Of a stretch of 64,000 nt of DNA, positions 7,899 through 17,482 are shown piece by piece (position 1 is the first letter of the stretch; every line of letters begins with the position of its first letter). The translations under genes were made by a program, and so were the position numbers. This DNA comes from Inhella proteolytica (GTDB lineage Bacteria; Pseudomonadota; Gammaproteobacteria; Burkholderiales; Burkholderiaceae_C), in NCBI RefSeq assembly GCF_016093275.1, contig NZ_JAEDAK010000013.1:1-64000 (forward strand). The letters run 5' to 3'. The notes below the pieces were generated by a model that ran no database searches, was not told where the DNA came from, and was given only the letters and a program-made list of their open reading frames with translations.

Positions 7899-9314
7899 GT
7901 GAGCGAAGAAGCGGTCGTTCGCCTGTACCGGAAGCGCCAGAAGATCCACCCTCGGGAGATCAGCGGGCGCTTCCAGAATTGGCGCTGGGTGTTCGTGTTC
8001 CTCACGCAGGCCGTGTTCTACGGCCTGCCCTGGATCGAATGGAACGCTCGCCAGGCGGTGCTGTTCGACCTGGAGGCGCGCCGCTTCTTCCTGTTCGGCC
8101 TGGTGCTCTACCCGCAGGACCTGTTCTACCTGACGGCCCTGCTGCTGCTGAGTGCCTACGCGCTATTCCTATTTACCGCGGTGGCGGGGCGCCTGTGGTG
8201 CGGCTATGCCTGCCCGCAGACCGTCTACACCTCGGTGTTCCTGTGGATCGAGGCGCGCTGCGAGGGCAACAAGAGCCAGCGTGAGCGCCTCGACAAGTCG
8301 CCTTGGAACGCCGAGAAACTACGCAAGCGCGGCCTGAAGCACCTCATCTGGATCGCGCTCGCACTCATCACCGGCTTCAGCTTCGTGGGCTACTTCACGC
8401 CCATCCGAACCCTTTGGCAGGAACTCGCCGCCCTCCAGCTGGGGCCCTGGCAGACCTTCTGGATCGGCTTCTACGCCTTTGCCACCTGGGGCAATGCGGG
8501 CTTCATGCGCGAGCAGGTCTGCAAGTACATGTGCCCCTACGCGCGCTTCCAGAGCGCGATGTTCGACCGCGACACGCTCATCATTGGCTATGACGTCGAG
8601 CGCGGCGAGCCGCGTGGCCCGCGTGCGCGCAAGGACGATCTGAAGACCAAAAACCTGGGGCACTGCATCGATTGCGGGCTGTGCGTGCAGGTCTGCCCAG
8701 TCGGCATCGACATCCGCAAGGGCCTGCAGTACGAGTGCATCGGCTGCGCCGCCTGCATCGACGCCTGCGACCAGGTGATGGACAAGCTGCAGTACCCGCG
8801 CGGCCTGATCCGCTACGACACCGAGAACGGCATCGAGCAGCATCTGGACCGCAAGACCGAGTGGCTGCGCGTGCTGCGGCCGCGCGTCTGGGTCTATTCG
8901 GCGGCGCTGTGGTTGATCGTCGCGGCCGTGGCCGCAAGCCTGTGGTGGCGGCCGCCGCTGCGTTTCGACGTGGTGCGCGACCGCGGCGCACTGGCGCGTT
9001 GGAACGAGCAGGGTCAGCTGGAGAACGTGTACCGGCTGCAGTTGATGAACGTGGTGGAGCGGCCGCAGCGCTATCGCATCCGTGTCGAACCCGTGGACGC
9101 CGCCCTGACCCAGCTGCAGCTCGGCAGCGGCACCGAAATTGAGCTCGGGCCCATCGAGGCCCGCTGGGTGCCGGTGACCGTCCACCTGCCGGCCGATACC
9201 GCGCCACCGGCGCCAGGTGCGCATGCCCTGCGCTTTGTCATCGAACGCGTGGCGCAGGGGGCCGACAGCAGCCGCAGCGTCGAAGAAAAATCCACCTTCG
9301 TGGTGCCCCGATAG
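7899..9314 (+). CDS. ccoG: CcoG, polyferredoxin copper reductase for cbb3 maturation
   Basis: A 471-residue membrane protein starting at GTG, three bases after ccoP. It has N-terminal membrane helices, a cysteine-containing CGYACPQ and CKYMCPY pair, two 4Fe-4S clusters (CIDCGLCVQVCP and CIGCAACIDAC), and a C-terminal immunoglobulin-like periplasmic domain (IG_FixG type). CcoG family members reduce copper for delivery to the oxidase. Its position directly after ccoNOQP is standard. Confidence 0.94.
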   Translation: MSEEAVVRLYRKRQKIHPREISGRFQNWRWVFVFLTQAVFYGLPWIEWNARQAVLFDLEARRFFLFGLVLYPQDLFYLTALLLLSAYALFLFTAVAGRLWCGYACPQTVYTSVFLWIEARCEGNKSQRERLDKSPWNAEKLRKRGLKHLIWIALALITGFSFVGYFTPIRTLWQELAALQLGPWQTFWIGFYAFATWGNAGFMREQVCKYMCPYARFQSAMFDRDTLIIGYDVERGEPRGPRARKDDLKTKNLGHCIDCGLCVQVCPVGIDIRKGLQYECIGCAACIDACDQVMDKLQYPRGLIRYDTENGIEQHLDRKTEWLRVLRPRVWVYSAALWLIVAAVAASLWWRPPLRFDVVRDRGALARWNEQGQLENVYRLQLMNVVERPQRYRIRVEPVDAALTQLQLGSGTEIELGPIEARWVPVTVHLPADTAPPAPGAHALRFVIERVAQGADSSRSVEEKSTFVVPR

Positions 9315-9325
9315 GAGAGAAGCCC

Positions 9326-9559
9326 ATGCAAGCCGCCCTGAAAGAGAAGATCGCCGGTCCGGCCCAGCCCTGGTGGCGTGTGCGCATGGTGTGGCTGGTG
9401 TTGGCCCTGCCGCTGAGTGCGGTGGTGGCGGGCATGACGACCGCGGTCATCGCGCTCAGCGACCCCGATCCGGTGGTGCGCGCCAGTGCCGAGGCGCCGG
9501 CCGAGCGCCCGGCGGTGGAGGGGCGCAACCACGCCAGCACAGGTGGCAAGCAGCCCTGA
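9326..9559 (+). CDS. short FixH-like membrane protein
   Basis: 77 residues with one membrane helix (about 22-45), followed by a short hydrophilic tail (DPDPVVRASAEAPAERPAVE). AGGAGAG precedes the ATG. The position after ccoG and the WWRVRMVW-helix-SDPDPVV layout fit FixH/CcoH. Full-length FixH is about twice as long and carries an extra periplasmic domain, missing here. It is probably needed for cbb3 maturation or stability. Confidence 0.7.
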   Translation: MQAALKEKIAGPAQPWWRVRMVWLVLALPLSAVVAGMTTAVIALSDPDPVVRASAEAPAERPAVEGRNHASTGGKQP

Positions 9560-9580
9560 GCGAGGCATTGCTATCAACAA

Positions 9581-9610
9581 AAAGGGCCGCGTGAGCGGCC
9601 CTTTGTTCTT
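9581..9610. terminator. bidirectional intrinsic terminator between fixH and fnr
   Basis: AAGGGCCGC, loop GTGA, GCGGCCCTT, with a T-rich tail on the plus strand and an A-run before it that serves the minus strand. It separates the convergent fixH-like and fnr genes. Confidence 0.85.
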
Positions 9611-9622
9611 GGCGTGGCTTCC

Positions 9623-10366
9623 TCAGCAGGCGGCCGAGGACACCAGGCGCTGCAAGGCGTCAGGCTCCAGCACGGTGATCTGGCGCTGCTTCACTTCGAG
9701 GATGCCTTCGTCCTGGAAGCGCGAGAAGGTGCGGCTCACCGTCTCCAACTTCAGGCCGAGGTAGCTGCCGATCTCTTCGCGCGTCATGCGCAGCACCAGC
9801 TCGCTGGCCGAGTAACCGCGCGCCTGCAGGCGCTGCGTCAGGTTCAGCAGGAAGGCGGCCAGGCGCTCTTCGGCGCGCATCGAGCCCAAGAGCAGCATCA
9901 CGCCATGGTCGCGCACGATCTCGCGGCTCATGATGCGGTGCAGCTGATGCTGCAGCGCGGTGAACTCGCGCGCCAGGTGCTCCAGTTCGTCGAACGGCAG
10001 CACGCAGACCTGGGAGTCTTCGAGGGCTTCCGCATCCACCGTGTGGCGATGGCTGCCGATACCGTCCAGCCCCAGCAACTCGCCCGCCATCTGGAAGCCG
10101 GTGACCTGCACGCGGCCGTCTTCGGCATTCACACAGGTCTTGAAGAAGCCCGTGCGCACGGCATACAGCGCATGGAATTCTTCACCGACGCGGAACAGGG
10201 TCTGGCCCCGAGCCACCGTGCGGCGCTGGTTGATCACCCCATCCAGGCGTGTCATGTCGGACTCGCTCAAGCCAAGGGGAAGACAGAGTTCGCGCAAATT
10301 GCAGCTCGAACAGGCGGTGCGCAGCGGCTCCACGCGGATCGGGGTCGGGCTCAGCATGCTTGGCAT
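9623..10366 (-). CDS. fnr: Crp/Fnr family oxygen-sensing regulator
   Basis: About 247 residues from the ATG at 10366 (a second ATG at 10357 is also possible). The N-terminus has the Fnr cysteine signature CSSCNLRELC, with a further central Cys (FKTCVNAEDG) that would complete a 4Fe-4S cluster. A cyclic-nucleotide-binding-type domain follows, then a helix-turn-helix with the Fnr recognition segment (EEIGSYLGLKLETVSRTFSR). It should activate low-oxygen genes by binding TTGAT-N4-ATCAA. It is divergent from hemN with a matching site between them and faces the cbb3 cluster, its usual partner. Confidence 0.93.
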   Translation of the reverse strand: MPSMLSPTPIRVEPLRTACSSCNLRELCLPLGLSESDMTRLDGVINQRRTVARGQTLFRVGEEFHALYAVRTGFFKTCVNAEDGRVQVTGFQMAGELLGLDGIGSHRHTVDAEALEDSQVCVLPFDELEHLAREFTALQHQLHRIMSREIVRDHGVMLLLGSMRAEERLAAFLLNLTQRLQARGYSASELVLRMTREEIGSYLGLKLETVSRTFSRFQDEGILEVKQRQITVLEPDALQRLVSSAAC

Positions 10367-10403
10367 TATCGGGATCCCTGGCTGAATTGAGGCTGACGGT
10401 GGC

Positions 10404-10417
10404 TTGAGCGGCGTCAA
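10404..10417. promoter_or_regulatory. FNR box between fnr and hemN
   Basis: TTGAGCGGCGTCAA is a perfect inverted repeat (TTGA-N6-TCAA; consensus TTGAT-N4-ATCAA) located 34 bp before the hemN start and 37 bp before the fnr start. It fits Fnr activation of hemN and/or autoregulation. Confidence 0.7.
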
Positions 10418-10451
10418 GGACAGCACAGCCAGCGGTCGGCAGTATTCAACC

Positions 10452-11888
10452 ATGTCCCCAGACCACACCACCACCACCGCTGTTTTGCCCGATTCCGCCG
10501 GTTTTTTGCCCCCGGGTCTGCTCAGCCGGCTGGAATCCAGCGGCCCCCGCTACACCTCCTACCCGACGGCCGATCGATTCGTGGAGGCCCACGGGCCGGA
10601 GCAGCATATGCGGGCCTTGGCCCAGCGCGCGGCTGGGGTCGGGGGGCTGACCGGCAGCGGCGCGCCGCTTTCGGTGTATGTGCATGTGCCGTTCTGCGAG
10701 TCGCTCTGCTATTACTGCGCCTGCAACAAGATCATCACCAAGCACCATGAACGCGGTGGCGAGTACCTGCAGCTGCTGGACGCCGAGATCCGCATGTGGA
10801 CCCAGGCCCTGGGCCCGCGCCAGGGCGTCACCCAACTGCACCTGGGCGGGGGCTCGCCCACCTTCCTGAGCGACACCGAACTCACGCAGATGACCGAGCG
10901 TCTGAAGGCCGCGTTCGAGTGGTTGCCCGGCATCGAGGCGTCGATCGAGGTCGATCCGCGCACCGTCAACGAGGCGCGCTTGGCCCATTTGAAGCAGCTC
11001 GGCTTCAACCGCCTGAGCCTGGGCATCCAGGATTTCGACGAGCGCGTCCAGCAGGCCGTGCACCGCGTGCAGTCCTACGGGCAGGTCGAGGCGCTGATGA
11101 AGTCGGCGCGCGAGCTGGGCTTCCAGTCCATCAATCTGGATCTGATCTGCGGCCTGCCGCTCCAGACCACCACCAGCTTCCAGCGCACGCTGGAGCAGGT
11201 GATCGAGCTGCGCCCCGAGCGCATCGCGCTTTACGCCTACGCCCACCTGCCACAGCGCTTCAAGGCGCAGCGCCGCATCCACAGCGTGGACATTCCGCTG
11301 CCCGAGGTGCGCCTGCAGATGCATGCCCAGGCCATCGCCGCCTTCCTGGAGGCCGGCTACGAGCACATCGGCATGGATCATTTCGCGCTGCCCAGTGACG
11401 CCCTGGCCCAGGCCAAGCGCCAGGGCCGGCTGCACCGCAATTTCCAGGGCTACACCGTGCAGCCCGACGGCGACCTGATCGGACTAGGGGTTTCGGCCAT
11501 CTCGCGCGTGGGCGCGAGCTACTGCCAGAACGCCAAAACCATTGAGGAATACCGCGATGCATTGGAGCAGGGCCAATGGCCGGTGGTGCGCGGCATCACT
11601 CTGAGCCGCGACGACTTGGTGCGCCGCGCCACCATCATGGCGCTGATGTGCCAGGGCCGGCTGGACTTCCAAGCGTTGGCCGACGCCCACCTGATCGACC
11701 CGCGCAAGTACTTCGCGGCCGAGCTGGAAGCGCTGCAGAACCATGCCGAACAAGGCCTGGTGACGATCAGCGAGCAGGCCGTCGAGATCACGGCGCTGGG
11801 TTGGTTCTTCGTGCGCTCGATCGCCGCGGTGTTCGACCGTTTCCTGCAACTCGAAGGCGCGCGCGAGAAGTTCTCGAAGATCATCTGA
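10452..11888 (+). CDS. hemN: oxygen-independent coproporphyrinogen III oxidase
   Basis: Radical-SAM enzyme that converts coproporphyrinogen III to protoporphyrinogen IX without oxygen, supplying haem under the conditions in which cbb3 oxidase is made. It is 478 residues from ATG 10452. The cluster motif is CESLCYYCAC near residue 80, followed by HLGGGSPTFL and the substrate-related TSYPTADRF close to the N-terminus, all typical of HemN. An FNR-box-like site precedes it. A membrane-protein gene follows after 24 bases. Confidence 0.95.
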   Translation: MSPDHTTTTAVLPDSAGFLPPGLLSRLESSGPRYTSYPTADRFVEAHGPEQHMRALAQRAAGVGGLTGSGAPLSVYVHVPFCESLCYYCACNKIITKHHERGGEYLQLLDAEIRMWTQALGPRQGVTQLHLGGGSPTFLSDTELTQMTERLKAAFEWLPGIEASIEVDPRTVNEARLAHLKQLGFNRLSLGIQDFDERVQQAVHRVQSYGQVEALMKSARELGFQSINLDLICGLPLQTTTSFQRTLEQVIELRPERIALYAYAHLPQRFKAQRRIHSVDIPLPEVRLQMHAQAIAAFLEAGYEHIGMDHFALPSDALAQAKRQGRLHRNFQGYTVQPDGDLIGLGVSAISRVGASYCQNAKTIEEYRDALEQGQWPVVRGITLSRDDLVRRATIMALMCQGRLDFQALADAHLIDPRKYFAAELEALQNHAEQGLVTISEQAVEITALGWFFVRSIAAVFDRFLQLEGAREKFSKII

Positions 11889-11912
11889 GCTCCGCCTCGC
11901 CACAATCGGCGC

Positions 11913-12557
11913 ATGCTTGTTTCTTCGGCCTTGGTCGTCAGCACCGCGCTGATGGGCCTGGCGGCCATTCCCCATTGCGCGCTGATGTGCGGTGCCCCAT
12001 GCGCCGCGCTCGCCCCCGCGGCTCGCCAGCAACTGGGCTTTCAGACCCTGCGCCTGCTCAGCTACGCCGCGGCCGGTGCGTTGGCTGCAGCCAGCGTGGG
12101 CTGGCTGCGCGAATCGGTGCAACTGACCCAAGCTTTGCGCCCGTTCTGGACCTTGATCCATGTCGGCCTGCTGGCGCTGGGCCTGTGGCTGCTGGTGGCC
12201 GGGCAATTGCCGGCCTGGCTGGGCCGCTGGGGCCGCCAGCCGAGCCAGCCGCGCCGCTGGGGCTGGACGGCCGGTGCGCTCTGGGCCGCCTGGCCCTGCG
12301 GGCTGCTGCAGGCGGCACTGATGGTCGCGGCGCTGGCCGATCACCCCATCGGCGGTGCCGCCGCCATGGCTGCGTTCGCGCTCGTTTCCGGCCCGGGCTT
12401 GCTGTGGGCGCCGCTGTGGCTCAAGCGCCTGCGGGGCGGGCGCGAGGCCACGCTGCCCATTCGCCTGGCGGGCGCCGCCCTGGTGGCTGCCGCTTTGTTT
12501 GCCCTGGGTCATGGCCTATGGGCACGCTTCGTGGAATGGTGTAGCCAGGCGTTCTGA
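11913..12557 (+). CDS. TauE/SafE (DsbD_2-like) membrane protein
   Basis: 214 residues with about six hydrophobic helices and a conserved N-terminal HCALMCGAPC motif plus a WPCGLLQ segment later. These features characterise the sulfite exporter TauE/SafE / cytochrome-biogenesis-like family often encoded beside cbb3 genes. The cysteine/histidine motifs and context suggest copper or redox handling during oxidase assembly, but this is inference. A CACAAT sequence ends six bases before the ATG, so the transcript could be leaderless. Confidence 0.8.
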   Translation: MLVSSALVVSTALMGLAAIPHCALMCGAPCAALAPAARQQLGFQTLRLLSYAAAGALAAASVGWLRESVQLTQALRPFWTLIHVGLLALGLWLLVAGQLPAWLGRWGRQPSQPRRWGWTAGALWAAWPCGLLQAALMVAALADHPIGGAAAMAAFALVSGPGLLWAPLWLKRLRGGREATLPIRLAGAALVAAALFALGHGLWARFVEWCSQAF

Positions 12558-12620
12558 ACGCGGTTCACGCCTCCTAGAATCCCCTGTTCGTTACTTCCCC
12601 CAACGCCTGGAGCCTCATCC

Positions 12621-13874
<1,254 letters not shown>

Positions 13875-13896
13875 GCCTTTCGGCTTTCATCGCAGG

Positions 13897-13920
13897 GGCC
13901 CCGCTGTGCGGGGCCTTTTT
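13897..13920 (+). terminator. intrinsic terminator after icd
   Basis: Perfect eight-base stem GGCCCCGC / GCGGGGCC with a TGT loop, followed by TTTTT. It ends the icd transcript. Confidence 0.9.
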
Positions 13921-14099
13921 CTTTGCGCCGCACGCTCGATTGCTTGGGTGCGAAGGATCTCCGGGGCAACCCTGTCGCATTCCCCGCAGCGATTACGCCG
14001 GGTTACGCCTGCGCGGCGCGCGGCTGGGCAGCATCGGCCTCCCGTTCCTGGCTGTCTGCAGGGCCGGATCTCCTCCTTCAACTTTCACGAGGTGTTCCG

Positions 14100-15284
14100 A
14101 TGCAGCGATGGTGGATTGCAATGGCGATGGCTGGCCTGGCCGCATTCGCCCCGGCGGCGCAGGCCGCGAATGAGGACCCGATCGTGCTGGTGCACGGTTT
14201 TGGCGGCTGGGGTCGCGACGAGGTGTTTGGCTACAAGCACTGGGGCGGCAACCTGGATCTGCAGGAGTTCCTCAAGGGCCAGGGCCACCCGACGGTGACC
14301 GTGGCCATGGGCCCGACCAGCTCGAACTGGGACCGTGCCGCCGAGGCCTATGCGCAGATCAAGGGCGGCTGTGTGGATTACGGTGCGGCGCATGCGGCCC
14401 GCCATGGCCATGCGCGCCATGGGCGCTGCTACACGGCCCTGTACTCGGGCTGGAGTGCGGCCAAGCGCGTGCACCTGGTGTCGCACAGCCAGGGCGGGCC
14501 GACCTCGAACATGCTGATCGAGCTGCTGCGCAACGGTTCGGCCGCGGAGCGTGCCGCCACCGGCGCAGCCACCTCGCCGCTCTTCACGGGCGGCAAGGAC
14601 TGGGTGCACAGCCACACCTCAATGGCCGGAGCGCACAACGGCACCACCTTCGGCCGGCTCACGAGCTTCAACGAGTTTGCCAAGCAGCTGCTCAAGGTGG
14701 TGGCCGGCGCGGTGGGCGCGAGCGGTGCGGATGCGCTGCCCTTCGACTTCAAGCTCGACCAATGGGGACTGAAGCGCCAGCCGGGTGAGAGCCAGGCCAG
14801 CTATGCGAACCGGGTCTGGGCCTCGTCGATCTGGAACACCCAGGACGTGGCGCTTTACAGCCTCAGCCCCGAGGGCGCAGCGGCCGAGAACCAGTGGGTC
14901 AAGACCTCGCCCGAGGTCATCTACTTCTCGTACAGCGTAGGTACCACCTACCGCGAGCCCCTGTTTGGCAACCACCTGCCGGACTTCAACACCAATCTCG
15001 CGCTCTCGCCCTTCGCCACCGGCATGGGCGTGTATCGGGCGCTGGGCACGGGTTGGCTGCAGAACGATGGCGTGGTCAATACCATCAGCATGAAGGCGCC
15101 CTTTGGCGCCCCGACGCGCGAGTACGACGGCACGGCACGCAAAGGCTGGTGGAACCATCTCGGGCATCTGCAGGCCGACCACTGGGACGTGGTGGGCAGC
15201 GGTGATCTGGCGCGTAATCTGGGCCCGAACCCGTACCTGCGCGATCTCTACCTTTCAATCGCACGCCGGCTGAAGGCCCTGTAG
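14100..15284 (+). CDS. secreted triacylglycerol lipase, family I.5-like
   Basis: 394 residues with a signal peptide (cleavage near AQAA, residue ~23); the ATG at 14100 has a GAGG upstream. From recall of Bacillus/Geobacillus thermoalkalophilic (I.5) lipases, the resemblance is extensive: IVLVHGFGGWGRDE (oxyanion loop), GPTSSNWDRA, DYGAAHAARHGHAR (zinc-site region, with Asp78 as a further likely ligand), SHSQGG with nucleophile Ser130, DFKLDQWGL, NDGVVNT with Asp323, and ADHWDVVG with His361. The catalytic triad is therefore complete. It probably hydrolyses extracellular lipids. No lipase foldase gene is nearby, consistent with this family. It stands alone between icd and a convergent two-component system. 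Confidence 0.88.
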   Translation: MQRWWIAMAMAGLAAFAPAAQAANEDPIVLVHGFGGWGRDEVFGYKHWGGNLDLQEFLKGQGHPTVTVAMGPTSSNWDRAAEAYAQIKGGCVDYGAAHAARHGHARHGRCYTALYSGWSAAKRVHLVSHSQGGPTSNMLIELLRNGSAAERAATGAATSPLFTGGKDWVHSHTSMAGAHNGTTFGRLTSFNEFAKQLLKVVAGAVGASGADALPFDFKLDQWGLKRQPGESQASYANRVWASSIWNTQDVALYSLSPEGAAAENQWVKTSPEVIYFSYSVGTTYREPLFGNHLPDFNTNLALSPFATGMGVYRALGTGWLQNDGVVNTISMKAPFGAPTREYDGTARKGWWNHLGHLQADHWDVVGSGDLARNLGPNPYLRDLYLSIARRLKAL

Positions 15285-15288
15285 GCGC

Positions 15289-15999
15289 TCAGGCGTCGTA
15301 GCGGTAGCCCACGCCGTAGACGGCACGGATGCGGTCGCTGCCGGCGCCGGCCAGCTCCAGCTTGCGGCGCAGGTTCTTCACATGGCTGTCGACCGCACGC
15401 TCGGTCACGGCGCGCAGGTCGTCGTGCAGTTGATCGAGCAACTGCTGACGTGGCCACACGCGCCCGGGCTGGGCGGCCAGGCAACGCAGCAGGCGGAACT
15501 CGTTGGGCGTCAGGTCCAGGTCCTGCCCCTGCCAGCTGGCGCGCCAGCCCTCGGCGTCGATCTGCAGGGGTTGGTGGGTGGGTGTTGGGGCCGGTCGGGT
15601 GCGGCGCAGCACGGCTTTGATGCGGGCCACCACCTCGCGCGGGCTGAAGGGGTTCTTGGCGATGTAGTCGTCGGCGCCGAGCTCCAGGCCGAGCAGGCGG
15701 TCGGCCTCGTCGGCGCGTGCCGTCAGCATCACGATGGGCACGGCGGAGCGTGCGCGCAGGGCCCGGCACACCGCCAGGCCATCCAGGCCGGGCAGCATCA
15801 GGTCCAGCAGCACCAGCTCGTGCCGGCCCGCTTCCCAGGTGGGCAGCACGGCCAGGCCATCGGCCACGCAGTCCACCTGGTGGCCGGCGGCGCGCAGGTA
15901 GTCGACCAGCAGGGCGGCCAGCTTGGGTTCGTCCTCGACGACGAGGATGCGCGCCGGGCCGGGGTCCAGCGGCAGGCTTGGGGGCAGGGGCTCAAGCAT
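15289..15999 (-). CDS. OmpR-family response regulator, BaeR-like
   Basis: 236 residues: a receiver domain with the acidic pair in VVEDEPK, phospho-acceptor Asp in LLDLMLPG and Thr in MLTARAD, then a winged-helix DNA-binding domain (LTPNEFRLLRCL ... RAVYGVGYRYD). Its ATG at 15999 overlaps the end of the kinase gene by eight bases. The conserved Lys-Pro of the receiver is split by an extra Asn: DDYIAKNPFSPREV, where relatives read AKPFSPREV. It is divergent from an RND efflux operon, which it probably controls, as BaeR does for MdtABC. Confidence 0.88.
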   Translation of the reverse strand: MLEPLPPSLPLDPGPARILVVEDEPKLAALLVDYLRAAGHQVDCVADGLAVLPTWEAGRHELVLLDLMLPGLDGLAVCRALRARSAVPIVMLTARADEADRLLGLELGADDYIAKNPFSPREVVARIKAVLRRTRPAPTPTHQPLQIDAEGWRASWQGQDLDLTPNEFRLLRCLAAQPGRVWPRQQLLDQLHDDLRAVTERAVDSHVKNLRRKLELAGAGSDRIRAVYGVGYRYDA

Positions 16000-17377
16000 G
16001 GGCCGGCAGCACCACCTGCACCCACAGGCCGCCCAGCGGCGAGGGCTTGGCCTCGATGCGGCCCTCGTGCGCCTCGACGATGCGCTGGCAGATCGACAGG
16101 CCCAGGCCGGCGCCGCCGGTGCGCCGGTTGCGCGAGGCCTCACCGCGGAAGAAGCGCTCAAAGAGGCGCGGCAGCTGCTCGGGCGTGACGCCCGGGCCGC
16201 TGTCCTGCACGTCGATCACCGTGCCCCCCGGGCCGCGAGCGGCCTGGATGCGCAAACGTCCGCCGGCGTCGGTGTAGCGGCAGCTGTTCTCGAACAGGTT
16301 GTTGAAGAGCTGGCGCAGGCGGCGTTCGTCGCCAAAGGCGGGCAGGGGCTGCTCGGGCAGTTCCAGCTGCAGCTGCAGGCCGCTGCCCTGCAGGCGCTCG
16401 CCGAAGGCACCGGCGGTGCTGCGCAGCAGCGGGCGCAGGTCCAGCTCAGCCTTGCGGTAGGCCAGGGCGCCCACATCGGCAAGCGACAGCTCGTACAGGT
16501 CATCCACCAGCTTGTGCAAGGTGACCACCTCGCCGCGCAGCGAGGCCAGGGCGGTGCCATCCAGCTGGCGCACGCCATCCTCCAGGGCTTCGAGCTCGCC
16601 GTTCAGGATGCCCAGCGGCGTGCGCAGCTCGTGCGAGACATCGGCCATGAACTCACGCCGCATGGCCTCGTTGCGCTGCAAGGTGTGGGCGAGCTGGTTG
16701 AAGTCGCGGCTCAGCTGCGCCACCTCGTCGCCGGAGCGGCGCTCGGGCACGCGGGCGTTGTAGTCGCCCGCGGCCAGGCGATGCGAGGCCTCGGCCACCT
16801 GGCGCACCGGCCGCGCCAGCCGGCGCGAGGCCCAGAAGGCCAGGCCGGCGGCCAGCAGCAAGGCGCCACCGCCCACCGCCCAGGCCACGCGCGCTTGCGC
16901 GTCGGCAAAGCGCTTCTCCGCGCCGGAGCTGACGGATTCGAAGGGTGTCAGCGCCAGCCAGCCCACGGTCAAGCCGTCGACGACGACGGGTCGTTCCAGC
17001 GCGTCGGCAGACGGGGTGGCGAAGCCGGCAATGCGCTGGCGGTCGGCGTCAAAGAGGGTGAAGCGGCGCGTCGCGCCGGTCAGCTCCGCGGGGCTGCTCT
17101 TCACCGCCGGCGCCTGGGCCTCGGGCAGGCGCGGGCGCAGCAGGCGGCCCCAGAGCTCGGGCTTTTCGCGCAGGAAGTCCCAGCTGCCGCCGTTTTCGCG
17201 GTAGCCCGCCGTCACGCTCACCAGCGCCAGCTCCAGCCGGTTCACGGCCTGCTCGTTCAGGTAGCCCAGGAAGCCGCGGTTCAGCGCCATGTGCGCGGAC
17301 ACGCCCATGGCCACGGCCACTGCGAGGGCCGTGCCAAGCACGATGGCGAAGACTTGGGTGCTGAGGCTCGGTTTCAT
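15992..17377 (-). CDS. membrane histidine kinase, BaeS-like
   Basis: 461 residues from ATG 17377. An N-terminal helix, a periplasmic sensor (~35-165) and a second helix (~175-195) lead into a HAMP domain (RRLARPVRQVAEASHRLAAG). The H-box FMADVSHELRTPLG and ATP-binding motifs (NLFENSCRYT, DSGPGV, GGAGLGLSIC) follow. It forms an operon with the response regulator downstream and lies opposite the RND adaptor gene. It probably senses envelope or drug stress; the actual signal cannot be read from sequence. Confidence 0.88.
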   Translation of the reverse strand: MKPSLSTQVFAIVLGTALAVAVAMGVSAHMALNRGFLGYLNEQAVNRLELALVSVTAGYRENGGSWDFLREKPELWGRLLRPRLPEAQAPAVKSSPAELTGATRRFTLFDADRQRIAGFATPSADALERPVVVDGLTVGWLALTPFESVSSGAEKRFADAQARVAWAVGGGALLLAAGLAFWASRRLARPVRQVAEASHRLAAGDYNARVPERRSGDEVAQLSRDFNQLAHTLQRNEAMRREFMADVSHELRTPLGILNGELEALEDGVRQLDGTALASLRGEVVTLHKLVDDLYELSLADVGALAYRKAELDLRPLLRSTAGAFGERLQGSGLQLQLELPEQPLPAFGDERRLRQLFNNLFENSCRYTDAGGRLRIQAARGPGGTVIDVQDSGPGVTPEQLPRLFERFFRGEASRNRRTGGAGLGLSICQRIVEAHEGRIEAKPSPLGGLWVQVVLPAHA

Positions 17378-17482
17378 GACGGGTCGCACTGTGGCGGTTG
17401 AGCTTGGGCAGAGCAAGCGGCAACCCAGCGTGGTGCGGGCTCTTCAAGCTGGCTCCATATTCTTGATGCAGCATGCGCCGCC

